NCBI RefSeq assembly: GCF_027105095.1
Contig: NZ_CP114278.1
Location: forward strand, 1,240,001 to 1,304,000
Length of the DNA stretch: 64,000 nt
Direction of reading: 5' to 3'
Source: Brevundimonas vesicularis
GTDB taxonomy: Bacteria > Pseudomonadota > Alphaproteobacteria > Caulobacterales > Caulobacteraceae
Both the position numbers and the translations under genes were made by a program. This document shows positions 38,704 through 50,677 of the stretch, in pieces (within the stretch, counting starts at the first letter, position 1; every line of letters starts with the position of its first letter). Below the pieces are notes generated by a model. That model made no database searches, was not told the DNA's origin, and saw only the letters and a program-made list of their open reading frames with translations.

Positions 38704-41403
38704 ATGATCAACAACAGCTATCTGCTGGGTCTTTACGGGGGGACGACGGACACGTCGTCGTCGGCCTTCGGCGCGAGTGCGACGGTCAAGGCCAAGAAGA
38801 CACAGCCGACGGCCCCCTGGTCGTCGACCAACACGCCGGCGAAGGCCAGCGACCTGGTGCGGGCCGCCCTGGGCGGGCGTCGGCTGATCGACGAGGGCAA
38901 TGTCAGCCTCGATCTCGCAGGCGCCTCGACCGACTATCGCAAGATGTTCGCCCTGTATCAGGGGCTGACCACGCTCGGCGCCCTGGCCGATCGAGCGGGT
39001 GTAAAGGGGATTGCTTCGTCCGAGGCGACCCTTTTGGCGAAGCGCTTCGGCGACGGCCTGGCGGAGATGTCGGCCTACCTCAAGACCGCCAGCTTCGAAG
39101 ACGTCCGGCTGGTGCAAGGGGTTTCGAAGACTTCCGTCAAAAGCACCTATGCGCTCGAGCGGGCGCCGACCAGTTTCGTCACCGCGCCCGTGCACGACGG
39201 CGATCCGACCGCCTCGGTCAAGGCGTTCGAGGGGGACGTGAAGTTCTCCATGACGGTCAAGACCGCAACGGGAACGCAGACGGTCGACCTGGACCTGGCC
39301 GAAATGGGGACGTCGGATCGGTCGATGGTCAATGTCGTCGATTACATGAACGGCAAGCTGGAGGCCGCAGGCGTCGCCACGCGCATCGCGTCCCAGCGCA
39401 TTCCGGCCGAACCCAAGACATTCAAGAGCGGGACCAAGACGATCACCCTGCCGGCCGGGCCGGACAAATGGGCGCTACAGGTCAACGGCGGAACAGGCGA
39501 GGCCCTCAGCTTCCAGGCCGTGGACACCTCGGACGCCGTCTATGTGACCCAAGGGGTCGGCAAGACCGGCGCGGGCCAACTGCTGAAGTTCCAGGCCGAC
39601 GGCGGCGCGGCGCCGGCCGCCCACCAGGGCGTCGACGATCCGTTCTGGGTCGAGGGCAGGGTGGGGCACGCCGATCTGCCCGACGGCGTCGCCGCGGTGA
39701 AAGCCAGCGCCGTGGCGCCGGATGGCTCCGTCTGGGTCGTCGCCGAACTGACGGCGGGCGATGCTAGTCAACCGATCAAGGGTGAGCGCGACGTCGCCCT
39801 GATGAAATACGATTCCGCCGGCAATCTGATGCAGACCAAGCTGCTCGGCGCCGCCTCCAGCGCCAACGGCTTCTCGATCGCCATTGACGATGACGGCCGG
39901 GTCGCCCTGGCCGGATCGGTGACCGGGGCGCTGGAACCCGGCAAGAGCGGCGATGACTCGGCTGTCGCCGACAGTTTCGTTTCGGTCTTCGACAGTTCAG
40001 GCCAGGAACTGTGGACCCAGCGGCGCGGGGCCAAGGCGGCCGATGAGGCGACCGAGGTTCGTTTCGGCGCCGATGGCATGGTCTATGTCGCCGGCCGGTC
40101 GAAATCGGCCATGCCCGGCAATGCGGCCCTGGGCGGCTGGGATTCCTATCTTCAGGCCTTCCAGGAAAAGCCGATCAAGATCAACGGCCCGGACGTGGGC
40201 GTGAACGTCGCGACCAGGCAGTTCGGCACCAGCGGCGACGATTCCGTTCAGGCCATGACGGTGTCAGGCAACGACCTCTACACGGCCGGTGTCGAGAACG
40301 GGAAGGCGGTCGTGCGCCGCTTCACCCTGGACGCCGACGGCGTGCCGAGCCTGGCCTCGAAGCGCGACCTCGGCTACGCCAAAGGCGCCATTGCCGGCAT
40401 ATCGGTGGAGAACGGCAAGGTCGTCGTGACAGGCCACACCGAAAACGCAGCGCTCGATATCGGCACGGTGACCAACGCCCACGCCGGCGGCAGCGACGTC
40501 TTCATCGCCACCTTGTCCGCCGATCTGCAGGCCGCAGGTAGCGACCAACTGACCTATTTCGGCGGGGCGGGCGCGGACACCGCCGCCGATGTCGCCATCA
40601 AGGACGGCAAGGTGTGGATCACCGGCACGAACCGGGCGGAGGGCGCAGGCAAGGACGATCCGACGTCCGGCTATCTGGCCCAGATCGACCTTGCGAGCGG
40701 AGCGGTTCAATCCAATCGGACCTGGCGAGCGGATGGCGACCAGGCCAAGCCGACCAGTTTGAGCATCGCGGCAAACGGCGCCAGCGTGCTCGATCGGCTT
40801 GGTCTGCCGCAGGGTCAGATCATGCAGGCCGACTCCAAGCTGCTGACTGTCGCCACCTCAGCGCGGGTCGGGGATCAGTTCTCGATATCGCCCGCGAGCG
40901 GCGGCCGCGCCGTCACCGTGACGATCGACGCCAAGGACACGCTGGAAAGCCTGGCCAAGAAGATCAACGCCGCCTCGGGCCGTCAGCTGGAAGCCAAGGT
41001 CATCACCGACCTGAAGACCAAACCGGTCGTCCAGCGGCTGGAGATCAAGACAGCGGCCAACAGGGAGGGGGCCATCATCTCCGCCGGCGCGATCGGCAAG
41101 GACGCCCTGGGCGCGTTGGGTCTGACGCCCGGCTTCGTTGGTCCGGTCAAGCCGGACAAGGATGCGATGAAGACCTTCGGGCTGAACCTGCCGAACACTC
41201 TCAGCCTGAACGATCCGGCCTCGATCAAGGCGGCGATCGATTCGCTGGCCCAGGCCATGACGGCGGTGCGCTCGTCCTATCGCGCCCTGGCGCCGTCCAC
41301 AGGCGCCATCACCAACACCCAGACCGGCTCCGGCTCGTCGACCGCCTATCAGCAGACCCAGCTGGCCAACTATCAGGCCGCGCTCAACCGCCTGATGGCC
41401 TGA
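38704..41403 (+). CDS. flaEY: FlaEY-like flagellar protein with beta-propeller repeats (899 aa)
   Basis: The N-terminus (MINNSYLLGLYGG) is flagellin-export-like. From about residue 330 to 700 are repeated SBBP/beta-propeller units (for example SDSFVSVFDSSGQELWTQ-like, GGWDSYLQAF, GGSDVFIATL with G-x-D pairs). Near residue 740 is a flagellin hook IN-type motif (VTVTIDAKDTLESLAKKINAAS), and the C-terminal ~60 residues are helical like flagellin D0. Caulobacter FlaEY, encoded beside its flagellins, affects filament assembly. The symbol is given on context and architecture. Confidence 0.75.
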   Translation: MINNSYLLGLYGGTTDTSSSAFGASATVKAKKTQPTAPWSSTNTPAKASDLVRAALGGRRLIDEGNVSLDLAGASTDYRKMFALYQGLTTLGALADRAGVKGIASSEATLLAKRFGDGLAEMSAYLKTASFEDVRLVQGVSKTSVKSTYALERAPTSFVTAPVHDGDPTASVKAFEGDVKFSMTVKTATGTQTVDLDLAEMGTSDRSMVNVVDYMNGKLEAAGVATRIASQRIPAEPKTFKSGTKTITLPAGPDKWALQVNGGTGEALSFQAVDTSDAVYVTQGVGKTGAGQLLKFQADGGAAPAAHQGVDDPFWVEGRVGHADLPDGVAAVKASAVAPDGSVWVVAELTAGDASQPIKGERDVALMKYDSAGNLMQTKLLGAASSANGFSIAIDDDGRVALAGSVTGALEPGKSGDDSAVADSFVSVFDSSGQELWTQRRGAKAADEATEVRFGADGMVYVAGRSKSAMPGNAALGGWDSYLQAFQEKPIKINGPDVGVNVATRQFGTSGDDSVQAMTVSGNDLYTAGVENGKAVVRRFTLDADGVPSLASKRDLGYAKGAIAGISVENGKVVVTGHTENAALDIGTVTNAHAGGSDVFIATLSADLQAAGSDQLTYFGGAGADTAADVAIKDGKVWITGTNRAEGAGKDDPTSGYLAQIDLASGAVQSNRTWRADGDQAKPTSLSIAANGASVLDRLGLPQGQIMQADSKLLTVATSARVGDQFSISPASGGRAVTVTIDAKDTLESLAKKINAASGRQLEAKVITDLKTKPVVQRLEIKTAANREGAIISAGAIGKDALGALGLTPGFVGPVKPDKDAMKTFGLNLPNTLSLNDPASIKAAIDSLAQAMTAVRSSYRALAPSTGAITNTQTGSGSSTAYQQTQLANYQAALNRLMA

Positions 41404-41484
41404 TCGCGGTCGGGACCGGTCAAGGCGGTTGACGCCTGAGGCCGGGTCGGGGTTATTGGCCTCCTCATCCGCGAAAGCCCGTTC

Positions 41485-42156
41485 ATGGCCCTTCCGAAAG
41501 ACAACCGCGTCATCCTGTTGGTCGGCGCCGGCGTGGCGATCGTCGTCGCCGTCGTGCTGGCCCTGATCTTTGCGAGCGGCGGCGACAAGACGACGGAAGC
41601 GCCGCCGGCGTCCAAGGGCGGTCTCGTGGTCAATCTGGCCGAGGCGCCCACGCTGGAGCCGACGCGGGAACTGCGCTGCTTCGTCGACGGTCAGTTCGTC
41701 GGCATGGCGACCCTGGCGGTCTGCGCCCAGCGCAACGGTCTGGCGACGGACGCTCTGGACGTGGGTCTGGACGCGACCGGCGCGCTGGCCGCCGCGCCGA
41801 CTGCGGCCTTCGCGCCGCCGCCCCAGCTGCCCGCGGTTGAAATGGCCGAGACCCCGCCGCCGGCGGCTGTGGAACAGACGCCCGCGCCCCGTCCAACCCC
41901 CGCGGTCAGCGGCAGCCCCTGCCTGCGCCACACCGGCTCTGACTGGCGCACCCTGTCGCCGAACATGAGCTTGAACGCCTGCGTCCAGGCGCTCTATGCC
42001 GGAACCTGCGTCGGGCCGGGCGACGCCCAATACGGCCGCTGGGGGGACATGACCCTGCGCCTGGTGCCGCGTCGGGTGGAACAGTCTGGCGATAACGCCC
42101 GTTTCAGAACCCTGGCCGAGCAGGATCGCAACTGCCAGTTTCCCGGGATGAATTGA
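41485..42156 (+). CDS. Unknown membrane-anchored protein with Pro-rich linker (223 aa)
   Basis: One N-terminal membrane segment (residues 9-29, ILLVGAGVAIVVAVVLALIFA), an Ala/Pro-rich linker (about 105-150), and a cysteine-containing C-terminal domain (PCLRHTGSDWRTL, NACVQALYAGTCVG, DRNCQFPGMN). The four cysteines could form disulfides in the periplasm. No family recognised. It overlaps the following lipoprotein gene, and the two probably act together. Confidence 0.8.
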   Translation: MALPKDNRVILLVGAGVAIVVAVVLALIFASGGDKTTEAPPASKGGLVVNLAEAPTLEPTRELRCFVDGQFVGMATLAVCAQRNGLATDALDVGLDATGALAAAPTAAFAPPPQLPAVEMAETPPPAAVEQTPAPRPTPAVSGSPCLRHTGSDWRTLSPNMSLNACVQALYAGTCVGPGDAQYGRWGDMTLRLVPRRVEQSGDNARFRTLAEQDRNCQFPGMN

Positions 42157-42581
42157 TGCGCCTTGTCGTTCTCGCCGCCGTCGTCGCCGGAACCGCTTTG
42201 CTGAGCGGCTGCTCCAATGAACCCAAATATGAGTTCGCCCAAGGCGCCTGCTACTTCGTCGCGACGCCGGACAATGCGCCGCCGCGTTTGCAGAAGATCG
42301 CCGACGACCAGCCCCAGCTCGAACAATGCGCCGCGCGGCTGGAGGAGATGCGTCTTCGCTTCCTGCGCATGGGTGGGTCGAACCAGGAAATCGCCGGCGC
42401 CTATCAGGGCCGCTTCATCTTCGTGGACCGCGAGGGGGTCAAGATCGGCAAGAGCCTGAACGGCAGCCGCTTCTTCGCCATGGCCCGCACCGGCGACGGC
42501 CGTTTGGCCATCCCCGGGGCCATCCAGCGCGATGAGGCGGGCCGTCCCATCGCGATCGCCGCGGACCCCGCCGCCAAGTAG
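42156..42581 (+). CDS. Unknown small lipoprotein (141 aa)
   Basis: Signal peptide with lipobox L-L-S-G-C at about residues 16-20. The mature chain contains two more cysteines (GACYFV, LEQCAARL). No family recognised. The ATG shares a base with the preceding stop, so it is co-translated with the membrane-anchored protein. Confidence 0.82.
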   Translation: MRLVVLAAVVAGTALLSGCSNEPKYEFAQGACYFVATPDNAPPRLQKIADDQPQLEQCAARLEEMRLRFLRMGGSNQEIAGAYQGRFIFVDREGVKIGKSLNGSRFFAMARTGDGRLAIPGAIQRDEAGRPIAIAADPAAK

Positions 42582-42595
42582 GACTTGCAGGGCGT

Positions 42596-42610
42596 GAACA
42601 AAGGTGGAAC
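42596..42610. promoter_or_regulatory. LexA box (GAAC-N7-GAAC) upstream of ssb
   Basis: GAAC-AAAGGTG-GAAC is an exact match to the direct-repeat LexA box known in alphaproteobacteria (GTTC/GAAC-N7-repeat). It lies 135 bp before the ssb start. SOS control of ssb is inferred. Confidence 0.6.
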
Positions 42611-42744
42611 ATTTCGTTAATCCACCGGTTTGGCGGGTGCGATGTCAAAAGCGGCTGGCGATAAGGCGTCGCCCCGGTCAGACATCGGACTGAATTGACG
42701 GGGCGGGCGAAGTCGTCGCCGCCTCACACGAGAAGGAAGTTTCC

Positions 42745-43242
42745 ATGGCGGGCAGCGTCAACAAGGTCATTCTGGTCGGCAATCTGGGGCGCGACCCCGA
42801 AATCCGCTCCATGCCCAATGGCGACCGGATCGCCAACCTGTCGATCGCCACCTCGGAAACCTGGCGCGACAAGTCCTCGGGCGAGCGCAAGGAAAAGACC
42901 GAGTGGCACCGGGTCGTCATCTTCAACGACAACATCGTCAAGGTGGTCGAGAACTATGTGAAGAAGGGCTCGACCGTCTACATCGAGGGCGCGCTCCAGA
43001 CCCGCAAATGGACTGACCAGCAGGGCGTCGAGAAATATTCGACCGAGATCGTGGTCAGCCGCTTCAAGGGTGAACTCACCATGCTGGGCGGCCGTTCGGA
43101 AGGCGGCTCGTCAGGCGGTGGTTACGGCGGCGGCGGTGGTCGCGGCGATGACGACTACTCCTCGGGCTTCTCCACCGGCGGCGCCAACAAACCGAGCGGC
43201 CCCAAGGAAAGCTACGACCTGAACGACGACATCCCGTTCTGA
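42745..43242 (+). CDS. ssb: Single-stranded DNA-binding protein
   Basis: The OB-fold domain covers residues 1-115 ([47 protein letters not shown]). A Gly-rich disordered linker follows, then the conserved acidic tail ending DLNDDIPF that binds partner proteins. Length 165 aa is typical. It coats single-stranded DNA in replication and repair. Confidence 0.98.
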   Translation: MAGSVNKVILVGNLGRDPEIRSMPNGDRIANLSIATSETWRDKSSGERKEKTEWHRVVIFNDNIVKVVENYVKKGSTVYIEGALQTRKWTDQQGVEKYSTEIVVSRFKGELTMLGGRSEGGSSGGGYGGGGGRGDDDYSSGFSTGGANKPSGPKESYDLNDDIPF

Positions 43243-43252
43243 GGTCAGGCCG

Positions 43253-43708
43253 TTGGGGCGGGGGCCTTACAGCTATCGTGAGGATCCCGCCGTTCCGGCC
43301 TTTCCGGACGACCGGCCCCTGGTTCTGTTCGATGGTGACTGCGCGCTCTGCTCCGGCTCGGCGCGCAAGATCCTGAAGCATGACAGGGCAAATAGCATCA
43401 GGCTCGCGCCGACGCAGTCGCCCCTGGGTCGGGCGCTTCTCGTCCACTACGGCGTCGATCCCGACGATCCCTATACGATGCTGTTGATCCAGGACGGCGT
43501 TGCGCGCGTGCGGTCCGACGGCGTTCTGGGCATCGCCGCCCTGCTGCCGCCGCCCTATCGACTGGCCGTCGTCGGGCGGATCGTGCCGCGGATCGTCCGT
43601 GACACCCTCTATGACTTTATCGCGCGTCGCCGCCGCCGGTTTCCAGGCGTGGCCTGGTGCGCCATGCCGCCAGAAGGTGCCGATCTGACGGACCGGGTGC
43701 TGGAATGA
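43253..43708 (+). CDS. DCC-family thiol-disulfide oxidoreductase-like protein (DUF393, 151 aa)
   Basis: The DxxCxxC signature is clear: LVLFDGDCALCSGSARKILKHDR. The following FAPTQS-like and VRSDGVLGIAALLP segments fit DUF393. The start is uncertain: TTG at 43253 is the only upstream candidate in frame. It overlaps the next gene by 4 bp. DCC proteins often neighbour DoxX-like membrane proteins, as here. Function not established. Confidence 0.88.
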   Translation: MGRGPYSYREDPAVPAFPDDRPLVLFDGDCALCSGSARKILKHDRANSIRLAPTQSPLGRALLVHYGVDPDDPYTMLLIQDGVARVRSDGVLGIAALLPPPYRLAVVGRIVPRIVRDTLYDFIARRRRRFPGVAWCAMPPEGADLTDRVLE

Positions 43709-45006
43709 GTGGACGCGTGCTGGTGCTGGGGGGCAACGGCTTCATCGGCTCGCATGTCGCGGCGGCCCTGTCGTCGGCCGGCTGGTCCGTTCGTGCCGGG
43801 GCGCGCCGCATCGCCGAACCCGCCCGTCGCGCGCCGACGTTCGACTGGGTCGCCGCCGACTTCGCCAAGCTGACGACACCCCAGGCCTGGGCGCCGGTGT
43901 TGGTTGGTGTGGAGGCGGTGGTGAACTGCGTCGGCGTGCTTCAGAATGGGGCCGGCGACAGCACGCGCGCCGCCCATGTCGACGGCCCGCGCGCCCTGAT
44001 CGCGGCGTGCGAAGCGGCGGGCGTGCGGCGGCTGGTGCATATCTCCGCCGTCGGCGCGGACGACGGGGCCGGCACCGACTACGCTCGCACAAAGGCCGAG
44101 ACCGAGCGGCTGATCGAGTCCAGCGGGCTGGATTGGCTGATCCTGCGGCCGTCGCTGGTGGTGGATCGTGCGGCGTTCGGCGGCACGGGTCTGATCCGTG
44201 CGCTGGCGGCGTTTCCGCTGTTCAGCCCGGTCGTGGGCGGCGACCAGATTTTCCGCCCGATCCCGCTGGGCGACCTGTCCGCCGCCGTCGTCGCGGCGTT
44301 GAAACCCACCGCGCCGTCGCATCGGACGCTGGACATGCCGGGGCCGGAGCCGGTGACGATGGTCGAGACGATGCGTCTTTACCGCGGTTGGATGGGGGTT
44401 GAGCCCGGCGCCGGTGATCCGCGTTCCGCGTGTCCTGGCCGCGCCCGCCCTGGCGATCGGCGATCTGCTGGGTCGGCTGGGCTGGTCCTCGCCGATCCGC
44501 ACGACGGCGATCAAACAGATGGACCACGACGTGTCCGGCCGCGACAGCGGCTGGGCGCAGGCGCTTGGCGTGCCGTCGCGCGGATTCACACGCTTCCTCG
44601 CCGAGACACCGGCCTCGGTTCAGGACGTCTGGCACGCGCGGCTCTGGTTCGTGCGGCCGATCTCCATCGTGACACTGGGCCTGTTCTGGTTGATTACCGG
44701 CCTGATCAGCTTCGGCCCGGGTTGGGACCGCGCCGTCGCCATCCTGCATGAGGGCGGTTACGGCCACATGGCCGGCCCCATCGCCTGTGGGGCGCGCTGC
44801 TGGACGTGGTGCTGGGGCTGATGCTGTTCGTGCGGCCATGGACGGCGCGCGTGGCGATCTTCATGTGCCTGGCCACGGTCGGCTATCTGACGGCCGCGAC
44901 GCTCAGCCTGCCGCACTTCTGGATCGATCCGCTGGGACCATGGCTCAAGGTCCTGCCGATGATGGCCCTTTGCCTGTTCGTGGCGGCGACGGACGCGCGC
45001 CGATGA
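43705..45006 (+). pseudogene. SDR/NAD(P)-binding plus DoxX-like protein with two apparent frameshifts
   Basis: The start has a Rossmann motif (VLVLGGNGFIGSHVAAAL) and NDUFA9-like segments (RRLVHISAVGAD, YARTKAETERLI) to about nt 44390. There the frame fails at a GGGGG run: reading GGGG instead continues as MGLSPAPVIRVPRVL in the next frame to about 44785. A second shift near 44783-44788 returns to the first frame, which continues as LWGALLDVVLGLMLFVRPW through the last membrane helices to 45006. The two shifts compensate to 434 codons. Either the gene is broken or the sequence has two single-base errors. The overlap with the next gene's ATG supports 45006 as the true end. Confidence 0.75.
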
Positions 45007-45473
45007 CCGCCTATGTGCTGCTCAAGATCGTTCACATCCTGTCGGGCGCGGTGCTGTTCGGAACAGGCGCCGGCATCGCCTTCTTCATGCTGCGCGCTCA
45101 CGCGACAAAGGACGCAAGGACCGTCGCCGAGGTCGGCCGCATCGTCGTTCTGGCTGATTTCGTCTTCACCGCGACCGCCGTGGTGATCCAGCCAATCAGC
45201 GGCCTGGGCCTGATCCATCTGCAGGGCTGGTCCCTGACCAGTCCATGGCTGCTGGCCGCCTATGGGCTTTATGTCCTGATCGGCGTCTGCTGGCTGCCGG
45301 TCGTGTGGATCCAGTACCGGATGATGAAGCTGGCCGAACAAGCGGCAGGGGAGGGCGCCGCCCTGCCGTCCGCCTATCATCGGCTGTTCCGTTGGTGGTT
45401 CGCCCTGGGCTGGCCCGCCTTTGCCGGCGTCCTGGCCATCTACTGGCTGATGGTCGCCAAGCCGGATTTCTGA
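45003..45473 (+). CDS. DUF2269-family membrane protein (156 aa)
   Basis: Four predicted membrane helices (residues 4-28, 45-66, 78-101, 127-150), with family-like VLLKIVHILSGAVLFGTGAG and GLIHLQGWSL segments. Function unknown. The ATG overlaps the end of the SDR/DoxX-like gene, so DCC, SDR/DoxX and DUF2269 form one membrane-associated operon. Confidence 0.85.
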   Translation: MTAYVLLKIVHILSGAVLFGTGAGIAFFMLRAHATKDARTVAEVGRIVVLADFVFTATAVVIQPISGLGLIHLQGWSLTSPWLLAAYGLYVLIGVCWLPVVWIQYRMMKLAEQAAGEGAALPSAYHRLFRWWFALGWPAFAGVLAIYWLMVAKPDF

Positions 45474-45536
45474 GCGGAAACCTGAGGTCATTCAAAGTGA
45501 GCCGACGCGGCGGGCGGGTCATGCCATAGGGCGGTC

Positions 45537-46475
45537 ATGACCGACGTCCGTTCCGAAGTTGCGCCTGCCCCCGCGCCTCTGCCCAAGAGGCCTCACGCCC
45601 TGACAGGGCTGGAGATCGCCGCCATCGTGGCGATCATCGTGGTGTGGGGCGTCAACAACGCCGGGGCCAAGCTGGCGACGCAGGAGTTGTCGCCGCTGCT
45701 GGTCGGCGCCATCCGGTTCGGCATCGCCACTGCCTGTCTGATCGCCTTCGTGCGGCCGCCGTTCCCGGACTGGAAGAGCCTGATGCTAATTGTCATCATC
45801 GGCGGGCCGATCCAGTACGGCCTGGCCTACACCGCCTACTGGCTGGCGACGGACGTCAGCCCGGTGACCGTGGCCAACCAGTTGTGGATCCCCTTCACCA
45901 CCCTGTTCGCCTTCCTGATCCTGGGCGAGCGGCTGTCCAAGGCGGCCTTGGTCGGTATGGGCGTGGCCTTCGTCGGCGTGGCCTGGATGACGCTGGACGC
46001 CCATGCGCTGCAGGACTGGAAGGCCATTCTGGTCGCCATCGCGGCCGGCGCCGCCTGGGGCGTGACCACGGTGGTCGCGCGTCGCACCACCTCCATCCCG
46101 CCACTGAAGATGCAGGGTCTGCTGGCGCTGGGCGCCTTTCCCGTCATGGCCTTCGGCTCGGCGGTGTTCGAGCATGGCCAGTGGGAGGCGGTGAAGCGCG
46201 CCACGCCCATGGTCTGGGCCTCGTTGCTGTGGGCGGGCGTCGTGTCGTCCGTGCTGGCGACGACCCTGCTGTTCTGGCTGGTGCAGCGGCGCGAGGCGGG
46301 GCGGGTGACGCCCTATCTGCTGGTCACGCCCGTGGTGTCGATGTTCATCGGCTGGAGCTTCATGGGCGACATCCTGACGCCGCAGATTCTGACGGGGTCG
46401 GCCATCACCATGGGAGGGGTCGCCCTCGTGGCCCTGGCCGAACGGGGCTTGCGCGCTGGGGCCGCCAAGGCTTGA
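45537..46475 (+). CDS. DMT/EamA-family transporter (312 aa)
   Basis: Ten hydrophobic helices in two EamA repeats (VWGVNNAGAKLATQELSPLLVGAIRF; AAGAAWGVTTVVARRTTS), typical of drug/metabolite exporters. Substrate cannot be told from sequence. It is a single gene with short gaps on both sides. Confidence 0.93.
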   Translation: MTDVRSEVAPAPAPLPKRPHALTGLEIAAIVAIIVVWGVNNAGAKLATQELSPLLVGAIRFGIATACLIAFVRPPFPDWKSLMLIVIIGGPIQYGLAYTAYWLATDVSPVTVANQLWIPFTTLFAFLILGERLSKAALVGMGVAFVGVAWMTLDAHALQDWKAILVAIAAGAAWGVTTVVARRTTSIPPLKMQGLLALGAFPVMAFGSAVFEHGQWEAVKRATPMVWASLLWAGVVSSVLATTLLFWLVQRREAGRVTPYLLVTPVVSMFIGWSFMGDILTPQILTGSAITMGGVALVALAERGLRAGAAKA

Positions 46476-46504
46476 TCTGTTCCTGATCGTTTCAGGAGCC
46501 CGCC

Positions 46505-47038
46505 ATGCATCACGCCCCCCTCGACGCCGACCACGTCTCCCGCCGCTGGCTGGGCAAGGCGAAGCACGATCTTCCGGCGAACGAAGCCGTCGTCGTTCAG
46601 AGCACCGCCGATCGTCGCCCCGTTTCCGAAGACATCAACGAGACCTTCGACGACCGCCAAACCTTTGGCGAGCGGCTGGCCGATCGGGTGGCGGCCTTCG
46701 GTGGTTCGTGGCCCTTCATCATCGCGTTCGGCGTCTTCCTGGCGATCTGGACCGGGCTGAACCTGCAGCTGCGCAAGGAAGCCTTCGACCCCTATCCCTT
46801 CATCTTCCTGAACCTGGTCCTGTCGATGCTGGCGGCGATCCAGGCGCCGGTCATCATGATGAGCCAGAACCGCCAGGCGTCAAAGGATCGGCTGGACGCG
46901 GGCAATGACTATCAGGTCAATCTGAAGGCCGAGATTGAGATCATGGCCCTGCTGGAAAAGGTCGAACACCTGACCGCCCGACAGGAGGAGCAGACCGAAA
47001 TGATCCGCCGTCTTCTCGCGCAAAAAGAGACCCGCTGA
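46505..47038 (+). CDS. DUF1003 family membrane protein (177 aa)
   Basis: Two membrane helices (FIIAFGVFLAIWTGLNL and FPFIFLNLVLSMLAAIQAPVIMM-like) with the family signature PYPFIFLNLVLS and MMSQNRQ. A coiled-coil C-terminus follows (EIEIMALLEKVEHLTARQEEQ). The function of DUF1003 is not known. It is convergent with sodC. Confidence 0.92.
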   Translation: MHHAPLDADHVSRRWLGKAKHDLPANEAVVVQSTADRRPVSEDINETFDDRQTFGERLADRVAAFGGSWPFIIAFGVFLAIWTGLNLQLRKEAFDPYPFIFLNLVLSMLAAIQAPVIMMSQNRQASKDRLDAGNDYQVNLKAEIEIMALLEKVEHLTARQEEQTEMIRRLLAQKETR

Positions 47039-47077
47039 ACGCTGTCCAGCGGGCCATCTTCCGTTTCGGAAAAAGGC

Positions 47078-47653
47078 TTAGCTTGCGCTGAGCGCCGCGC
47101 AGGCCACTCGGTCGCCTGCGCCGCCGATGGGCTGGGTCGAATGGTCGTCGGGGTTGGCGTGGATGATGATGGCCGAACCGTCGGCGTCCCACTGCCATTG
47201 GCCGGGGCCTTCGGACGAAATCCTGGCGCGGGTGGTGAACAGCTCGGCGTTCACCTTGCCGTCCGCACCGGCCCAGACGTTGGGAAGGTCGCCGTCGTCC
47301 GGCCCGGCGGCGTTCAACAGGCCATGCGGAGCCTTGGGCTCGCCGTGGTTGATGTGGGCGCCGGACGAGGTGAAGGGGGCGGCGCATTCGCCGGTCGCAT
47401 GGATGTGGATGCCGTGCCAGCCGGGCGTCAGGCCCGAGGCCTCGATCTTCATCAGCAGGCCGGTCGGCCCCTGACGCAGGTCGACGCGGCCGATATTGGC
47501 ACCGGAGGCGTTGATCAGAACGGCCTGTCCCGTCGCGCCGACGGGCGCGCGTTCGACGGCCGCCTGGGGCGCGTTTCCGGTCGCGGCGCAGGCGGTTGTC
47601 AGGGCCAAGGGGGAGGCGAAGAGAAGGGCGGCGGCGAGGCGGGTGGCGCGCAT
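47078..47653 (-). CDS. sodC: Copper/zinc superoxide dismutase, lipoprotein-like
   Basis: The metal ligands are visible: GIHIHATGEC (two Cu His), AGAHINH-type SSGAHINHGEP, a further His in HANPDDH, and the C-terminal GAGDRVACAAL with the substrate-guiding Arg. The N-terminus has a signal with a possible lipobox (L-T-T-A-C, residues 18-22). SodC removes superoxide in the periplasm. The HGLLNAAGPDDGDLPN segment is typical of the bacterial type. Confidence 0.94.
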   Translation of the reverse strand: MRATRLAAALLFASPLALTTACAATGNAPQAAVERAPVGATGQAVLINASGANIGRVDLRQGPTGLLMKIEASGLTPGWHGIHIHATGECAAPFTSSGAHINHGEPKAPHGLLNAAGPDDGDLPNVWAGADGKVNAELFTTRARISSEGPGQWQWDADGSAIIIHANPDDHSTQPIGGAGDRVACAALSAS

Positions 47654-47775
47654 GTCGAAAGTCCTTTCAGAGACGGGCTTTCACGGCGACGTCGCTTTGC
47701 CACCGAGGCCCTGGAATGCTAGAAATCGTCACAGCGGATCACGTTCCGATTCCGGCCGCATAAAGCCACGCTTCA

Positions 47776-50547
<2,772 letters not shown>

Positions 50548-50550
50548 TCC

Positions 50551-50657
50551 TCCACCGCGCAGCGGGGGAGGGGGACCATGCGCAGCATGGTGGAAGGGGC
50601 GACCCCAAACACTGGCCTTCGGTCCGCCCCCTCCACCACTTCGTGGTCCCCCTCCCC
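50551..50657. repeat. Large GC-rich inverted repeat after gyrA
   Basis: Arms around 50564-50600 and 50625-50657 (GGGGGAGGGGGACCA... and ...TGGTCCCCCTCCCCC, with CTCCACCA/TGGTGGA words) can fold into a long hairpin. It looks like a dispersed intergenic repeat element of the genome and may also terminate gyrA transcription. Confidence 0.65.
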
Positions 50658-50677
50658 CATGAATGGGGGAGGATCGG

